A stretch of DNA of 64,000 nt, from contig NZ_VCPC01000002.1 in the NCBI RefSeq assembly GCF_005938225.1, positions 1,054,001-1,118,000 on the forward strand, given 5' to 3'. The position numbers and the translations under genes are program-made. Each line of letters opens with the position of its first letter. Positions within the stretch are counted from its first letter, which is position 1. The stretch is from Arenibacterium halophilum. Its GTDB lineage: Bacteria; Pseudomonadota; Alphaproteobacteria; Rhodobacterales; Rhodobacteraceae. The notes under the pieces are model-generated. The model was not told the origin of the DNA and ran no database searches. It saw only the letters and a list, made by a program, of their open reading frames with translations. Positions 18,206 through 26,633 of the stretch are shown piece by piece.

Positions 18206-19231
18206 ATGGCGGACACGCAAACATTGAATACCGAGGCGGTGGCCGCCTATCTGGCCGAACACCTGCCGGGGTTTGAAGGACCGATCGAGGCCGAGAAATT
18301 CGACGTCGGCCAATCGAACCCGACATTCCTTTTGAAAACCCCCGCGCGCAATTATGTGCTGCGGCGCAAACCGCCGGGGGTGTTGTTGAAATCGGCCCAT
18401 GCGGTCGATCGCGAATTTCGCGTGCAACGTGCGCTGGCCGACACCGACGTGCCTGTCGCCAAGATGCATGTGCTGTGTGAGGACGACAGCGTCATCGGAT
18501 CGGCCTTTTACATCATGGACCATATGGATGGCCGCAACTTTCGCCAGCCGACGCTGGACGAGTTGGACAAGGCGGACCGGGGCGCGGTGATCGACGACAT
18601 GAACCGCGTGCTGGCCGCGCTGCACATGGTCGATGTCGATGCCGTGGGCCTGTCGGACTACGGGCCTCCGGGGAACTACTTTGAACGGCAGGTGGGGCGC
18701 TGGTCGAAACAATACCGCGCATCGGAAACCGAGACCATCAAGGCGATGGACCAGTTGATGCAGGATTTGGCCGCACGGATGCCCGAGGACGATGGCCAGC
18801 GCACGCTGGTGCACGGTGACTATCGCATCGACAACATGATGTTTTCCAAGACCGGCACGAACTGCATCGCGGTGCTGGACTGGGAGTTGTCGACCATCGG
18901 TCACCCCTATGCCGATCTGGCCAGCGTCATCATGCAATGGCAGATGCCCGCCGGTACCGAAGGGCGCGGGCTGGCCGGCATCGACCGGGCGGCGCAGGGG
19001 TTGCCCTCGGACCAAGAGTTCATCGCGGCCTATTGCAAGCGGCGCGGGCTGGACGGGATCGACGATTTCGGGTTCTACCTTGCCTTCTGCTTCTTCCGCA
19101 TGGCCGGGATTATCCAGGGCGTGCTGAAACGGGCTCTGGACGGCAACGCCTCGAACCCGGAACGCGCGATGAAGGTGGGCGCTTATGTGCCCATGTTCGC
19201 CGAACGCGGGCTTCAGGCGCTGCGCGGGTAG
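18206..19231 (+). CDS. ACAD10/11-type aminoglycoside-phosphotransferase-fold kinase
   Basis: A 341-residue kinase closely resembling the N-terminal domain of mammalian ACAD11. Family landmarks include FDVGQSNPTFLL near residue 33, VLRRKPPGVLL, SAHAVDREFRV, the catalytic loop LVHGDYRIDNMMF near residue 203, and the metal-binding VLDWELSTIGHPYADLA. In mammals, and in the bacterial lva levulinate pathway, relatives phosphorylate the 4-hydroxyl of 4-hydroxyacyl-CoA so that a partner dehydrogenase can eliminate phosphate. Here the kinase is a separate gene; a matching dehydrogenase is encoded at 33385-34695. The start follows GAGGGGGAGAGC. Confidence 0.85.
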   Translation: MADTQTLNTEAVAAYLAEHLPGFEGPIEAEKFDVGQSNPTFLLKTPARNYVLRRKPPGVLLKSAHAVDREFRVQRALADTDVPVAKMHVLCEDDSVIGSAFYIMDHMDGRNFRQPTLDELDKADRGAVIDDMNRVLAALHMVDVDAVGLSDYGPPGNYFERQVGRWSKQYRASETETIKAMDQLMQDLAARMPEDDGQRTLVHGDYRIDNMMFSKTGTNCIAVLDWELSTIGHPYADLASVIMQWQMPAGTEGRGLAGIDRAAQGLPSDQEFIAAYCKRRGLDGIDDFGFYLAFCFFRMAGIIQGVLKRALDGNASNPERAMKVGAYVPMFAERGLQALRG

Positions 19232-19241
19232 GGGCAGGAGT

Positions 19242-20036
19242 ATGGTTGACGACGGCTTGGACGGACCTGACGACCCAAAGGACCGCAATTTCGTCACCGC
19301 GCTGGCGCGGGGGCTGGACGTGCTGCGCTGCTTCCGTCCGAACGAGACCGAGTTGACCAATACCGATTTCGCCGAACGCACTGGCCTGCCCAAACCCACG
19401 GTCAGCCGGTTGACCCATACGCTGTGCAAGCTGGATTACCTTGTGGCCGCACCGCGCACCGGGACCTATCGGCTGGGCGCCGGGGTGCTGCGGCTGGGGT
19501 TTGGCGTTCTGGCCGGGCTGGACATTGGCGAACGCGCTGCCGAGCTGATGCGCGGGCTGCGCAACGGGCCGAATTCTTACATTACCGTGGCCCTGGGCGA
19601 ACGGCACCGGCTTGAGGTGATATACGTTGCTGTGCGGCGCTCGCGCGAGACGGTCTCGCTCAGCATGAATGTTGGCTCGCGGTTGCCGCTGTTTCACTCT
19701 GCCGCCGGACGCGCCTTACTGGTGGCGATGCCAGAGGCGGAGCGAGACGAGGTGTTTGATCTTGTGGCCCGCGACATGCCCGATCAGATGGACGACTGCC
19801 GCAAAATTCTGGAAAGCGCCATTGCCGAACACGCGCAACATGGGTTTTGTCGGGGTTACGGCGAGTGGCGGGCCGATGTGAATGGTATCGCGGTTCCGGT
19901 GGCTGCCCTGAACAGCGCGCGAAGCTATGCGCTGAATACGGGCGGGCCATCATTCCACGTGTCTCCGGAAGAGCTGGAAAGCACCTATGCAGAGCGCTTG
20001 CGCGAAGCTGCTGCCATACTGAGTTCGCCGATTTAG
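19242..20036 (+). CDS. IclR-family transcription regulator
   Basis: A 264-residue regulator. The N-terminal winged helix (about residues 15-80) contains TDFAERTGLPKPTVSRLTHTL, and the effector domain has GSRLPLFHSAAGRALLVAM and YGEWRADVNGIAVPVAAL. The start at 19242 follows a GGGGCAGGAG site 10 bases after the kinase gene, so it is the last gene of the beta-oxidation operon. It is placed directly ahead of the ABC-importer promoter region, which carries an 18-base palindrome that could be its operator. The effector is probably a pathway intermediate; identity unknown. Confidence 0.9.
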   Translation: MVDDGLDGPDDPKDRNFVTALARGLDVLRCFRPNETELTNTDFAERTGLPKPTVSRLTHTLCKLDYLVAAPRTGTYRLGAGVLRLGFGVLAGLDIGERAAELMRGLRNGPNSYITVALGERHRLEVIYVAVRRSRETVSLSMNVGSRLPLFHSAAGRALLVAMPEAERDEVFDLVARDMPDQMDDCRKILESAIAEHAQHGFCRGYGEWRADVNGIAVPVAALNSARSYALNTGGPSFHVSPEELESTYAERLREAAAILSSPI

Positions 20037-20521
20037 GCGAAATGCCGGCCCGGGCGCCGTCGGGTTTCAGAATCAATCGAGGGGTGTGGAAACTGATTCT
20101 GCTATGCGGAACCAGCCGCACTGATGCCTGCTTGCGCATTGGGTCGAATATTGGGCGTAGTGGCGCGGCAAGCGTTAAAAAAATTTTTATTTACCTAGGC
20201 TTGACCAAAGTGCTGAAAAATTTTTCAGCCTGTCTCTGGCCAAGGTGTATGACGCACGGGAAACTAGACCGATCAGTACAGATGAAATTATTGTTCGCCA
20301 AGGGGTTAGGTTTTGAAACTTCGTTACAATTCGTTGCATTTGCCTGCGACCGCTAACACGACTGCCATGTCGTAACCCGAAGGTGTCGGGGCCTATCCCC
20401 GGAAAGGGGCTTTTGGCGCCGGTCGCGCGCTTGACATTGCGCCATGATCTGCAAGGCTTTCCCCAAGCCCGGGAGGATCGTGATTGAAACACGACGGGCT
20501 CAGACTTTGGGAGGACATCAT
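20037..20521 (+). promoter_or_regulatory. 485-base control region ahead of the ABC importer
   Basis: Noncoding and locally A+T-rich. It contains an A/T-rich tract at 20175-20191, the palindrome at 20212-20229, and TTGACA at about 20431-20436 without a good -10 partner at 17 bases. Its size and symmetry suggest a regulated promoter with a long leader for the substrate-binding protein gene. Confidence 0.5.
20212..20229. promoter_or_regulatory. 18-base perfect palindrome, putative IclR operator
   Basis: GCTGAAAAATTTTTCAGC is a perfect inverted repeat with no spacer. The A-rich/T-rich core resembles known IclR-family operators (GGAAAT-type half sites). It lies 176 bases after the IclR stop and about 290 bases ahead of the importer gene. 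The assignment to this regulator is inference. Confidence 0.5.
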
Positions 20522-21763
20522 ATGAAACGTACTATCAAGCTCGGCCTTGGGGCCGCGCTGGCTCTGTCCGTCAGCGCCACGGCCGTTCTGGCCGAGAATG
20601 TAAAGATCGCCTTCATCGACCCGCTGTCGGGGCCCTTTGCAACGACGGGCACCAACGGGCTGGCCGAGTTCCAGTTCGCCGCGGAAGAGCTGGTGAACAA
20701 GAAGGGTGGCGTTCTGGGCGGCACCAATTTCGAGGTGATCGGGCTGGACAACAAGATGGACGGCAAGGAGTCGCTCATCAACCTTCAGGTCGCCATCGAC
20801 CAGGGTGTGCATTACATCGTGCAGGGCAACTCTTCGGGGATTGCGCACGCGCTGACCGAGGCGGTGAACAAGCACAACCGCCGCAACCCCGACAGCCAGG
20901 TTCTGTTCCTGAACTATTCTGCCGTCGACCCGGCACTGACCAACGAAAAGTGCAACTTCTGGCACTTCCGCTTTGACGCCAACGCCGACATCAAGATGGA
21001 CGCGCTGACTGATGTGATCGTGCAGAACGACGCGATCAACAAGGTCTACCTGATCGGTCAGGACTATTCCTTCGGCAAAGCCGTGGCCGCCGCGGCCGAG
21101 CGTGATCTGGGCGCCAAGAAGAACACTGTCGAGATTGTCGGCAACGAGCTGCACCCGATCGGCAAGGTCAAGGATTTCACCCCGTATGCGCGCAAGATCG
21201 TGGCATCGGGCGCGGACGCCGTGATCACCGGCAACTGGGGCTCGGACATGGTGGGCCTTGGCAAAGCGATCATCGAGGCCGGGTTCAAAGGCCCGATCTA
21301 CACCTACTATGCCGCATCGAACGGGATCACCCGGACCTTCGGCGAAGCGGGTGCGGGCACCATCAACCTTGTCGGCGAAGGATCGATCAACCCGTCGTCC
21401 TCGCCCGAGGTGGACGAATACATCGCCGCCTTCGAGGCGAAGTACCCCGACCATGACATCGCCCAGCCGCGGATCGTGAACGTGATCCGGATGCTGGCCA
21501 TGGCCATCGACGAAGCCGGCACCGCCACCGATGTGGCCAAGGTTGCCAGCGCGCTGGAAGGCATGGAAGCCGACAACTTCTGGGGCGGCAAGATCAAGAT
21601 GCGCGAGCAGGATCACCAGGCCATTCAGGACGTGTACGTCATGCAGCAGACCGCAGGCGTGAAGCACACGCTCGACAATTCCGAGTTCGGGCTGGAAACC
21701 GTCGTGAAGGTGGAAAACGCCTCGGCCGACATGCCCACCACCTGCGAGATGGAACGCCCGTAA
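20522..21763 (+). CDS. Liv-type ABC transporter substrate-binding protein
   Basis: A 413-residue periplasmic binding protein of the branched-chain amino acid family. The Sec signal peptide is clear: basic start MKRTIK, hydrophobic core, probable cleavage after TAVLA near residue 24. The mature protein begins ENVKIAFIDPLSGPFATTG, the standard ligand-loop start. The start at 20522 follows a GGGAGGA site. First of five importer genes. Although the family is named for leucine, many members carry aromatic acids, amides or short acids; the surrounding catabolic genes make a carboxylic-acid substrate plausible. Confidence 0.9.
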   Translation: MKRTIKLGLGAALALSVSATAVLAENVKIAFIDPLSGPFATTGTNGLAEFQFAAEELVNKKGGVLGGTNFEVIGLDNKMDGKESLINLQVAIDQGVHYIVQGNSSGIAHALTEAVNKHNRRNPDSQVLFLNYSAVDPALTNEKCNFWHFRFDANADIKMDALTDVIVQNDAINKVYLIGQDYSFGKAVAAAAERDLGAKKNTVEIVGNELHPIGKVKDFTPYARKIVASGADAVITGNWGSDMVGLGKAIIEAGFKGPIYTYYAASNGITRTFGEAGAGTINLVGEGSINPSSSPEVDEYIAAFEAKYPDHDIAQPRIVNVIRMLAMAIDEAGTATDVAKVASALEGMEADNFWGGKIKMREQDHQAIQDVYVMQQTAGVKHTLDNSEFGLETVVKVENASADMPTTCEMERP

Positions 21764-21796
21764 GCCGCGTTTCACGTCTGAAAGGGTCGCCCGCGT

Positions 21797-21815
21797 CCCG
21801 CGCAAGCTGCGCGGG
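21797..21815 (+). promoter_or_regulatory. Hairpin after the binding-protein gene
   Basis: CCCGCGCA/TGCGCGGG with a 3-base loop, 33 bases after the stop and without a T run. It probably protects the upstream mRNA or partly terminates, giving excess binding protein over membrane subunits, as is common in ABC operons. Confidence 0.5.
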
Positions 21816-21871
21816 CGAACCCATCCGGACTATCCAATAAAACCTGACATTCGACCAAGGAGTGGTGGCCG

Positions 21872-22828
21872 ATGGACCTGGTTGTCATCAATCTCATCGA
21901 CGGGCTGTTCTACGGGCTGTTGCTGTTCATGCTCTCCAGCGGGCTGACGCTGATCTTTTCCATGATGGGCGTGCTGAACTTTGCCCACGCCAGTTTCTAC
22001 ATGCTGGGCGCCTATTTCGCCTATCAGATCAGCATGTACCTGGGCTTCTGGATGGGCCTGCTGATCGCGCCCCTTATTGTGGGCATTGCGGGCGCCGGGG
22101 TCGAACGATACGGGCTGAGGCGCGTGCACCAATATGGCCACGTGCCCGAGCTGATCTTTACCTTCGGATTGGCGCTGCTGATCGAGGAATTGGTGAAATT
22201 CTTCTGGGGCAACAACCTGATGGCCTATCAGGAACCCGAGATTCTGAAGTTCGCGCTGTTTTCGGTCGGGGCCAATGCGGTGCCTGCCTACAAGGTCTTC
22301 ATGATCTTCACCTCGATCGCGATCTTTGTCGGATTGCTTTACGTTCTGACACGCACTCGGGTGGGCATGATCATCCAGGCGGCGCTGTCCTATCCGCGTA
22401 CGGTCGAGGCGCTGGGCCACAACGTGCCGCTGGTCTTCATGGGTGTCTTTGGCGTCGGCACCGCGCTGGCCGGGGTGGCCGGGGTTCTTGCGGGGCCGGT
22501 GCTGGGCACCTTCCCAGGCATGGCCTTTGTGCTTGGCTCCATCGTCTTCGTGACCATCGTGATCGGCGGCCTTGGCTCTCTCTGGGGGGCGCTTGCCGCC
22601 TCGCTGCTGCTGGGCTGGCTGACCACTTTCGCCGCCTCGTCGTCGTTCCAGTTTGCCGATCTGCTGAATTTCTTCGGCATGACCCGGCCCGAGGACATGA
22701 GTGAATCCTACCTGCGCGATCTCTGGAGCCTGACGCTGCCGCAGATCGGGCCGATCCTGCCCTACATCCTGATGGTGCTGATCCTTGTGTTCCGCCCATA
22801 CGGCCTGTTCGGGAAGCGTGACGTATGA
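21872..22828 (+). CDS. LivH-type ABC permease
   Basis: A 318-residue inner-membrane permease with about eight hydrophobic helices. It begins with LVVINLIDGLFYGLLLFMLSSGLTLIFSMMGVLNFAHASFYMLGAY, the LivH signature segment. The motif GLGSLWGALAASLLLG near residue 230 is the ATPase-coupling region. It overlaps the start of the next permease by four bases (ATGA) and forms the transmembrane channel with it. Confidence 0.92.
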   Translation: MDLVVINLIDGLFYGLLLFMLSSGLTLIFSMMGVLNFAHASFYMLGAYFAYQISMYLGFWMGLLIAPLIVGIAGAGVERYGLRRVHQYGHVPELIFTFGLALLIEELVKFFWGNNLMAYQEPEILKFALFSVGANAVPAYKVFMIFTSIAIFVGLLYVLTRTRVGMIIQAALSYPRTVEALGHNVPLVFMGVFGVGTALAGVAGVLAGPVLGTFPGMAFVLGSIVFVTIVIGGLGSLWGALAASLLLGWLTTFAASSSFQFADLLNFFGMTRPEDMSESYLRDLWSLTLPQIGPILPYILMVLILVFRPYGLFGKRDV

Positions 22829-24132
22829 CCGATACTTATCAAAAAACCGCAACCGTGACCAAAGCGCCGGTGTTCAGCATGGCGCAGGTCGCGCCCTGGG
22901 TGATTGCCGTCATCTTCCTGATGGTGCTGCCCATCGCCTTCGGGTCGAACAGCGCGATCACCATCATGAACCAGATGATGATCACCATCGTCTTTGCGCT
23001 CAGCTACAACATGCTGCTGGGGCAGGGCGGAATGCTGAGTTTCGGCCACGCCGTGTACATGGGGGTCGGCGGGTTCTTCTGCATGCACCTGATGAACATC
23101 GTCGAAGCCAACGAACTGCCGATCCCGCTGCCGGTGCTGCCGATTTTCGGGGGGCTGTTCGGGCTGGGGCTGGCGACCATCGTGGGCTCTTTCTCTACCC
23201 GCAAGGCGGGCACGGTGTTTGCCATGATCTCGCTGGGCATCGGAGAGCTGATCGCCGCCTGTTCGGTCATCATCGTCGCCTTCTTTGGCGGGGAAGAGGG
23301 GATGCCGGGCGACCGGACCTATTTCCTGCCCTTTTTCGGCACCGAATTCCTGCGCCAGATCGAGGTGTATTACCTGATCGCCTTCTGGACGGTGCTGTCG
23401 GCGCTGCTGATGTACCTGTTTTCGCGCACCCCCGTGGGGCGCATGGCGAATGCCGTGCGAGATAACCCGGAACGCGCCGAATTCCTTGGGTATTCAGCGC
23501 GTTGGGTGCGGTTCTTTTCCTTCTGCGGGGCCGGGTTCTTTGCCGGGATCGCGGGTGGGCTGTTTGCGATCAACTATGAGATCCTGACCGAAACCAACCT
23601 GTCGACGACGCAATCGGGGATCATCCTGTTGATCACCTTCCTGGGCGGTGTCGGGTTCTTCTTTGGTCCGATCCTTGGCGCCATCGCCTTCACGCTGCTG
23701 CAATCGGTGCTGAGCCTGCAATCGGAAATCTGGCAGCTGTATCTGGGCGCGCTGTTCCTGGCGACGGTGATGTTCTTCCCCGGTGGTCTGGCCGGCGTGC
23801 TGATGATGCATGTACCGGCAGCGCGGATGGGGCGGCTGGGCTGGCTGGTGGGGCCATACCTGCGCACCATCCTGCCCGCGTTGATCGGCATCGCCGGGCT
23901 GGCCGCGCTGATGGAGCTGCTGTTCCATGTGCGCCACTCGGCCACGGGTGACACCGACATGACGCTGTTCTGGGTAACGTTTGACAGCCATTCTATCCTG
24001 CCGTGGATCGTTGCAATCGTCGCCACGGTGGGCGGTATCTGGCTCGCCCGGCAGGGCGCGCCCAAACTGCGCGAAACATGGCACCGCGCCAACACGCCCG
24101 GCGCGGCCAAGACGACAGGAGGTGCGGCATGA
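22825..24132 (+). CDS. LivM-type ABC permease with C-terminal extension
   Basis: A 435-residue permease. The family core is clear (NMLLGQGGMLSFGHAVYMGVGGF near residue 70, ENPERAEFLGYSARWVRF-type coupling loop near 215, FLGGVGFFFGPILGA near 275). Beyond about residue 330 there is an extension of roughly 100 residues with two more hydrophobic segments (around 350 and 390), longer than the usual LivM. It overlaps livH and livG by four bases on each side. Confidence 0.9.
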   Translation: MTDTYQKTATVTKAPVFSMAQVAPWVIAVIFLMVLPIAFGSNSAITIMNQMMITIVFALSYNMLLGQGGMLSFGHAVYMGVGGFFCMHLMNIVEANELPIPLPVLPIFGGLFGLGLATIVGSFSTRKAGTVFAMISLGIGELIAACSVIIVAFFGGEEGMPGDRTYFLPFFGTEFLRQIEVYYLIAFWTVLSALLMYLFSRTPVGRMANAVRDNPERAEFLGYSARWVRFFSFCGAGFFAGIAGGLFAINYEILTETNLSTTQSGIILLITFLGGVGFFFGPILGAIAFTLLQSVLSLQSEIWQLYLGALFLATVMFFPGGLAGVLMMHVPAARMGRLGWLVGPYLRTILPALIGIAGLAALMELLFHVRHSATGDTDMTLFWVTFDSHSILPWIVAIVATVGGIWLARQGAPKLRETWHRANTPGAAKTTGGAA

Positions 24133-24890
24133 CAGTTCCGGCATTGCAGCTTGAGGGGCTGCGCAAGAGCTTTGGCAAGACAGAGATCATTCGCGGCGTC
24201 GACCTGAGCATCGGGCGCAGCGAACGCCATGCCATCATCGGGCCGAACGGGGCGGGCAAATCCACCCTGTTCAACCTGATCACCGGTCGCTTTCCGCAGA
24301 CCAGCGGCAAGGTGCGCCTGCATGGGCATGATTTGGCCGGTATGGCGCCGTTTGAAATCAACCGGCGCGGGCTGTCGCGGTCGTTCCAGATCACGAACAT
24401 CTTCTCGAACATGACGGTGTTCGAAAACGTGCGTTGTTCGCTGCTGTGGTCGCAGGGGTACAAATATTCCTTCTGGAACATGGTCAGCCGCTCGCGCGAG
24501 CTGACCGAGGGCGCGATGGAGATCCTGGAACAGATCAATCTGACCTCGCGCGCCCAACTGCCGGCGGGCGTGCTGTCCTATGCCGAACAGCGGGCGCTGG
24601 AAATCGGGATCACCATTGCCGGTGGCGCCGATGTCATCATGCTGGACGAACCGACCGCCGGGATGAGCCATTCGGAAACCGACTATATCGTCGAGCTGAT
24701 CCGCAAGGTGACCGAGAACAAGACACTGATCATGGTCGAACATGACATGGGCGTGGTGTTCGGGCTGGCCGATTACATCTCGGTCCTTGTGTACGGCGAA
24801 ATCATCGCGACCGGCCGCCCGGAAGAGGTGCGCGCCAATCCCAAGGTTCAAGAGGCGTATCTGGGCGCCGCGCTGGAGGCAGAGCACTAA
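24129..24890 (+). CDS. LivG-type ABC ATPase
   Basis: A 253-residue ATPase. Walker A is GPNGAGKSTLFNLITG near residue 39, the signature region is the weakly conserved LSYAEQRALEIG, Walker B is VIMLDEPTAGMS, and the switch histidine is in MVEHDMGVVFGLAD. The start at 24129 overlaps livM by ATGA and its stop overlaps the livF start by one base, so expression of the importer subunits is tightly coupled. Confidence 0.93.
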   Translation: MTVPALQLEGLRKSFGKTEIIRGVDLSIGRSERHAIIGPNGAGKSTLFNLITGRFPQTSGKVRLHGHDLAGMAPFEINRRGLSRSFQITNIFSNMTVFENVRCSLLWSQGYKYSFWNMVSRSRELTEGAMEILEQINLTSRAQLPAGVLSYAEQRALEIGITIAGGADVIMLDEPTAGMSHSETDYIVELIRKVTENKTLIMVEHDMGVVFGLADYISVLVYGEIIATGRPEEVRANPKVQEAYLGAALEAEH

Positions 24891-25591
24891 TGCTGGAAGT
24901 TAACGATCTGCACGCCTACTACGGCAAGTCGCACATCCTTCAGGGCGTGAACATCGAGATCAAGGAGGGCGAGATCGTCGCGCTTCTGGGGCGCAACGGC
25001 GTGGGACGGTCCACCACCTGCAAGGCGGTGATGGGCGAAGTGCCCCCGGTCGGCTCGGTCAAGTTCAAGGGGCAGGAGATCGCCGGCAAGAAGGCGTTTG
25101 AAATCGCCAACCTTGGTATTGGTTATGTCCCTGAAAACCGGGACATCTTTCCGGGTCTAACCACGCGGCAGAACCTGATCCTGGGGCTGAAGCCCGGGCA
25201 GAAAGATGGCGCCGGGCGCTGGTCGATGCAGGACATGTTCAACATGTTCGAGAACCTTGAACGCCGCGCCGATGTCGAAGCTTCGGTGCTGTCGGGGGGC
25301 GAACAGCAGATGCTGACCATGTGCCGCACCCTTATTGGCGATCCGGACCTTGTGATGATCGACGAGCCGACCGAGGGCCTCAGCCCGCAGATGGTTCAGC
25401 GCGTCGCCGAGTTGTTGCAGGAAATCGCCCGGCGCGGCATCGCCACGCTGCTGGTGGAACAGAAGCTGGCCATCGCGCTGGACATCGCGCACCGCATCTA
25501 TGTGATGGGGCACGGCAAGGTGGTGTTCGAAGGTACCCCGGAAGAGCTGAAATCGCGCGATGACGTGCGCAAGGAATGGCTTGAAGTTTGA
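24890..25591 (+). CDS. LivF-type ABC ATPase with arginine in Walker A
   Basis: A 233-residue ATPase, partner of LivG. The signature LSGGEQQMLTMCRTL, Walker B LVMIDEPTEGLSP and the C-terminal family tail are normal. In Walker A (LLGRNGVGRSTTCKAVMG) the invariant lysine is replaced by Arg40, encoded by CGG at 25007-25009. This would usually impair ATP hydrolysis, so this site may be degenerate while LivG provides the active one, or the substitution may be a tolerated subfamily variant. Confidence 0.92.
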   Translation: MLEVNDLHAYYGKSHILQGVNIEIKEGEIVALLGRNGVGRSTTCKAVMGEVPPVGSVKFKGQEIAGKKAFEIANLGIGYVPENRDIFPGLTTRQNLILGLKPGQKDGAGRWSMQDMFNMFENLERRADVEASVLSGGEQQMLTMCRTLIGDPDLVMIDEPTEGLSPQMVQRVAELLQEIARRGIATLLVEQKLAIALDIAHRIYVMGHGKVVFEGTPEELKSRDDVRKEWLEV

Positions 25592-25597
25592 CGGACT

Positions 25598-25622
25598 GCC
25601 CCGGGCTTTCGCGGCCCGGGGC
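25598..25622. terminator. Bidirectional terminator-like hairpin after livF
   Basis: GCCCCGGGC/GCCCGGGGC, a perfect 9-base-pair stem with a 7-base loop. It lies between the livF stop and the stop of the convergent GST gene and probably serves both. There is no T run on either side. Confidence 0.65.
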
Positions 25623-25627
25623 GCGTG

Positions 25628-26233
25628 TTACAGGGCCAGTGCCCTCTGGAATGCGGGTCGCGCTTTCAGCCGTTCGACATAGGCGGCCAGGTTCGGTTTA
25701 TCCGAATAATCGGCGCCCAGACCACCCGAGACGTAACAGGCATGGCCCGTCATCACGTCGGCGGCGCTGAAATCGTTGGCCAGATAGTCACGGCCTTCCA
25801 TATGCGCGTCCACCGCCGTCAGCATCTGGTTCAGCAGCTTGGTCGCGCGCTTTACGTTCAACTCGGTCCGGCGTTCGGGTGGAAGTAGGATGGTTTCGAC
25901 CACGATCGAGTTGACGGGCGGCATGATCATGCCCTCGGCATAGTGCAGCCATTGAAGGAACAACGGAAAATCCGGGCTGGCAACGGCAGGTTGCAGCTGG
26001 CCGTTCCCATGTCGCGCCAGCAGGTATTGTACGATGGCGCCGGATTCAAACAGCGTCACGTCGCCGTCGACCAGCGCAGGCACGCGCCCCATGGGATGCA
26101 CGGCGCGATAGCTGTCATCGCGCATCGCCTTGTCGCCCAACTGGAACCGCTCAAGCTCGTACTCCAACCCCAATTCTTCCAGCAGCCAGGCCACCCTTAC
26201 GGCGCGGCTGTTGGGTGCGAAATACAGTTTCAT
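25628..26233 (-). CDS. Glutathione S-transferase family protein
   Basis: A 201-residue cytosolic GST-fold protein. The N-terminal thioredoxin-like half (KLYFAPNSRAVRVAWLLEELGLEYE) includes the candidate catalytic serine near residue 8 and the glutathione-binding TLFESGAIVQYLLARHG near residue 62. The C-terminal helical half ends PNLAAYVERLKARPAFQRAL. It is convergent with livF. Substrate unknown; it could conjugate or isomerise a metabolite of the surrounding pathway, or act in general detoxification. Confidence 0.87.
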   Translation of the reverse strand: MKLYFAPNSRAVRVAWLLEELGLEYELERFQLGDKAMRDDSYRAVHPMGRVPALVDGDVTLFESGAIVQYLLARHGNGQLQPAVASPDFPLFLQWLHYAEGMIMPPVNSIVVETILLPPERRTELNVKRATKLLNQMLTAVDAHMEGRDYLANDFSAADVMTGHACYVSGGLGADYSDKPNLAAYVERLKARPAFQRALAL

Positions 26234-26633
26234 TTTCCCCCCGAATTCGCTTTTGTTTCCACAGCTTGCATGGCAAATTCATATCTGCCGGCACTGTCGT
26301 GCAAACCCTAACCGGTTCGATCCGACAGCGTCAATCGCGCCCGTGTCCGCGCCCCGGCTCAACGACGCGAGGAGGACAGATGGCAGGCATCCTAGCACCT
26401 TTCCGGCTCTTGGCGGCGCGTAGCCTGCCACGGCCAGAATGCGTGCGTGAATTTCTGGAGCGCAGCCAGGTTACGATTTTTGTGTGCCGTATTTTTCGTC
26501 GGAATAGAACTTTGCGATTTATATTTAATGCAGGACTTCAATTATGGATAGTAAGAACCTGAAAAAAATCAGAATTCGCCGATCAAAAATACGTTCGCGC
26601 GGAATTCATCCACTGCTGAAGGAAGGCCCGGCC
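26234..26633 (+). promoter_or_regulatory. 400-base divergent control region
   Basis: Noncoding spacer between the minus-strand GST gene and the serine hydrolase operon. The last 150 bases (26475-26620) are clearly A+T-rich against the flanks, which is typical of a promoter. I cannot fix a good -35/-10 pair, and I see no strong symmetric operator. Confidence 0.4.

Noticed and set aside
14998-18216. Minus-strand open frame of over 1000 codons
   Set aside because: It lies antisense to the RTX-like, SDR, thiolase and phosphatase genes, all with clear motifs. Long antisense frames are expected in G+C-rich DNA, and the translation is His/Arg/Gln-rich without any recognisable domain.
20170-20230. 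Transcription terminator after the IclR gene
   Set aside because: The palindrome has no spacer for a hairpin loop and is A/T only in the centre. It forms a poor RNA hairpin and is better read as a protein-binding site.
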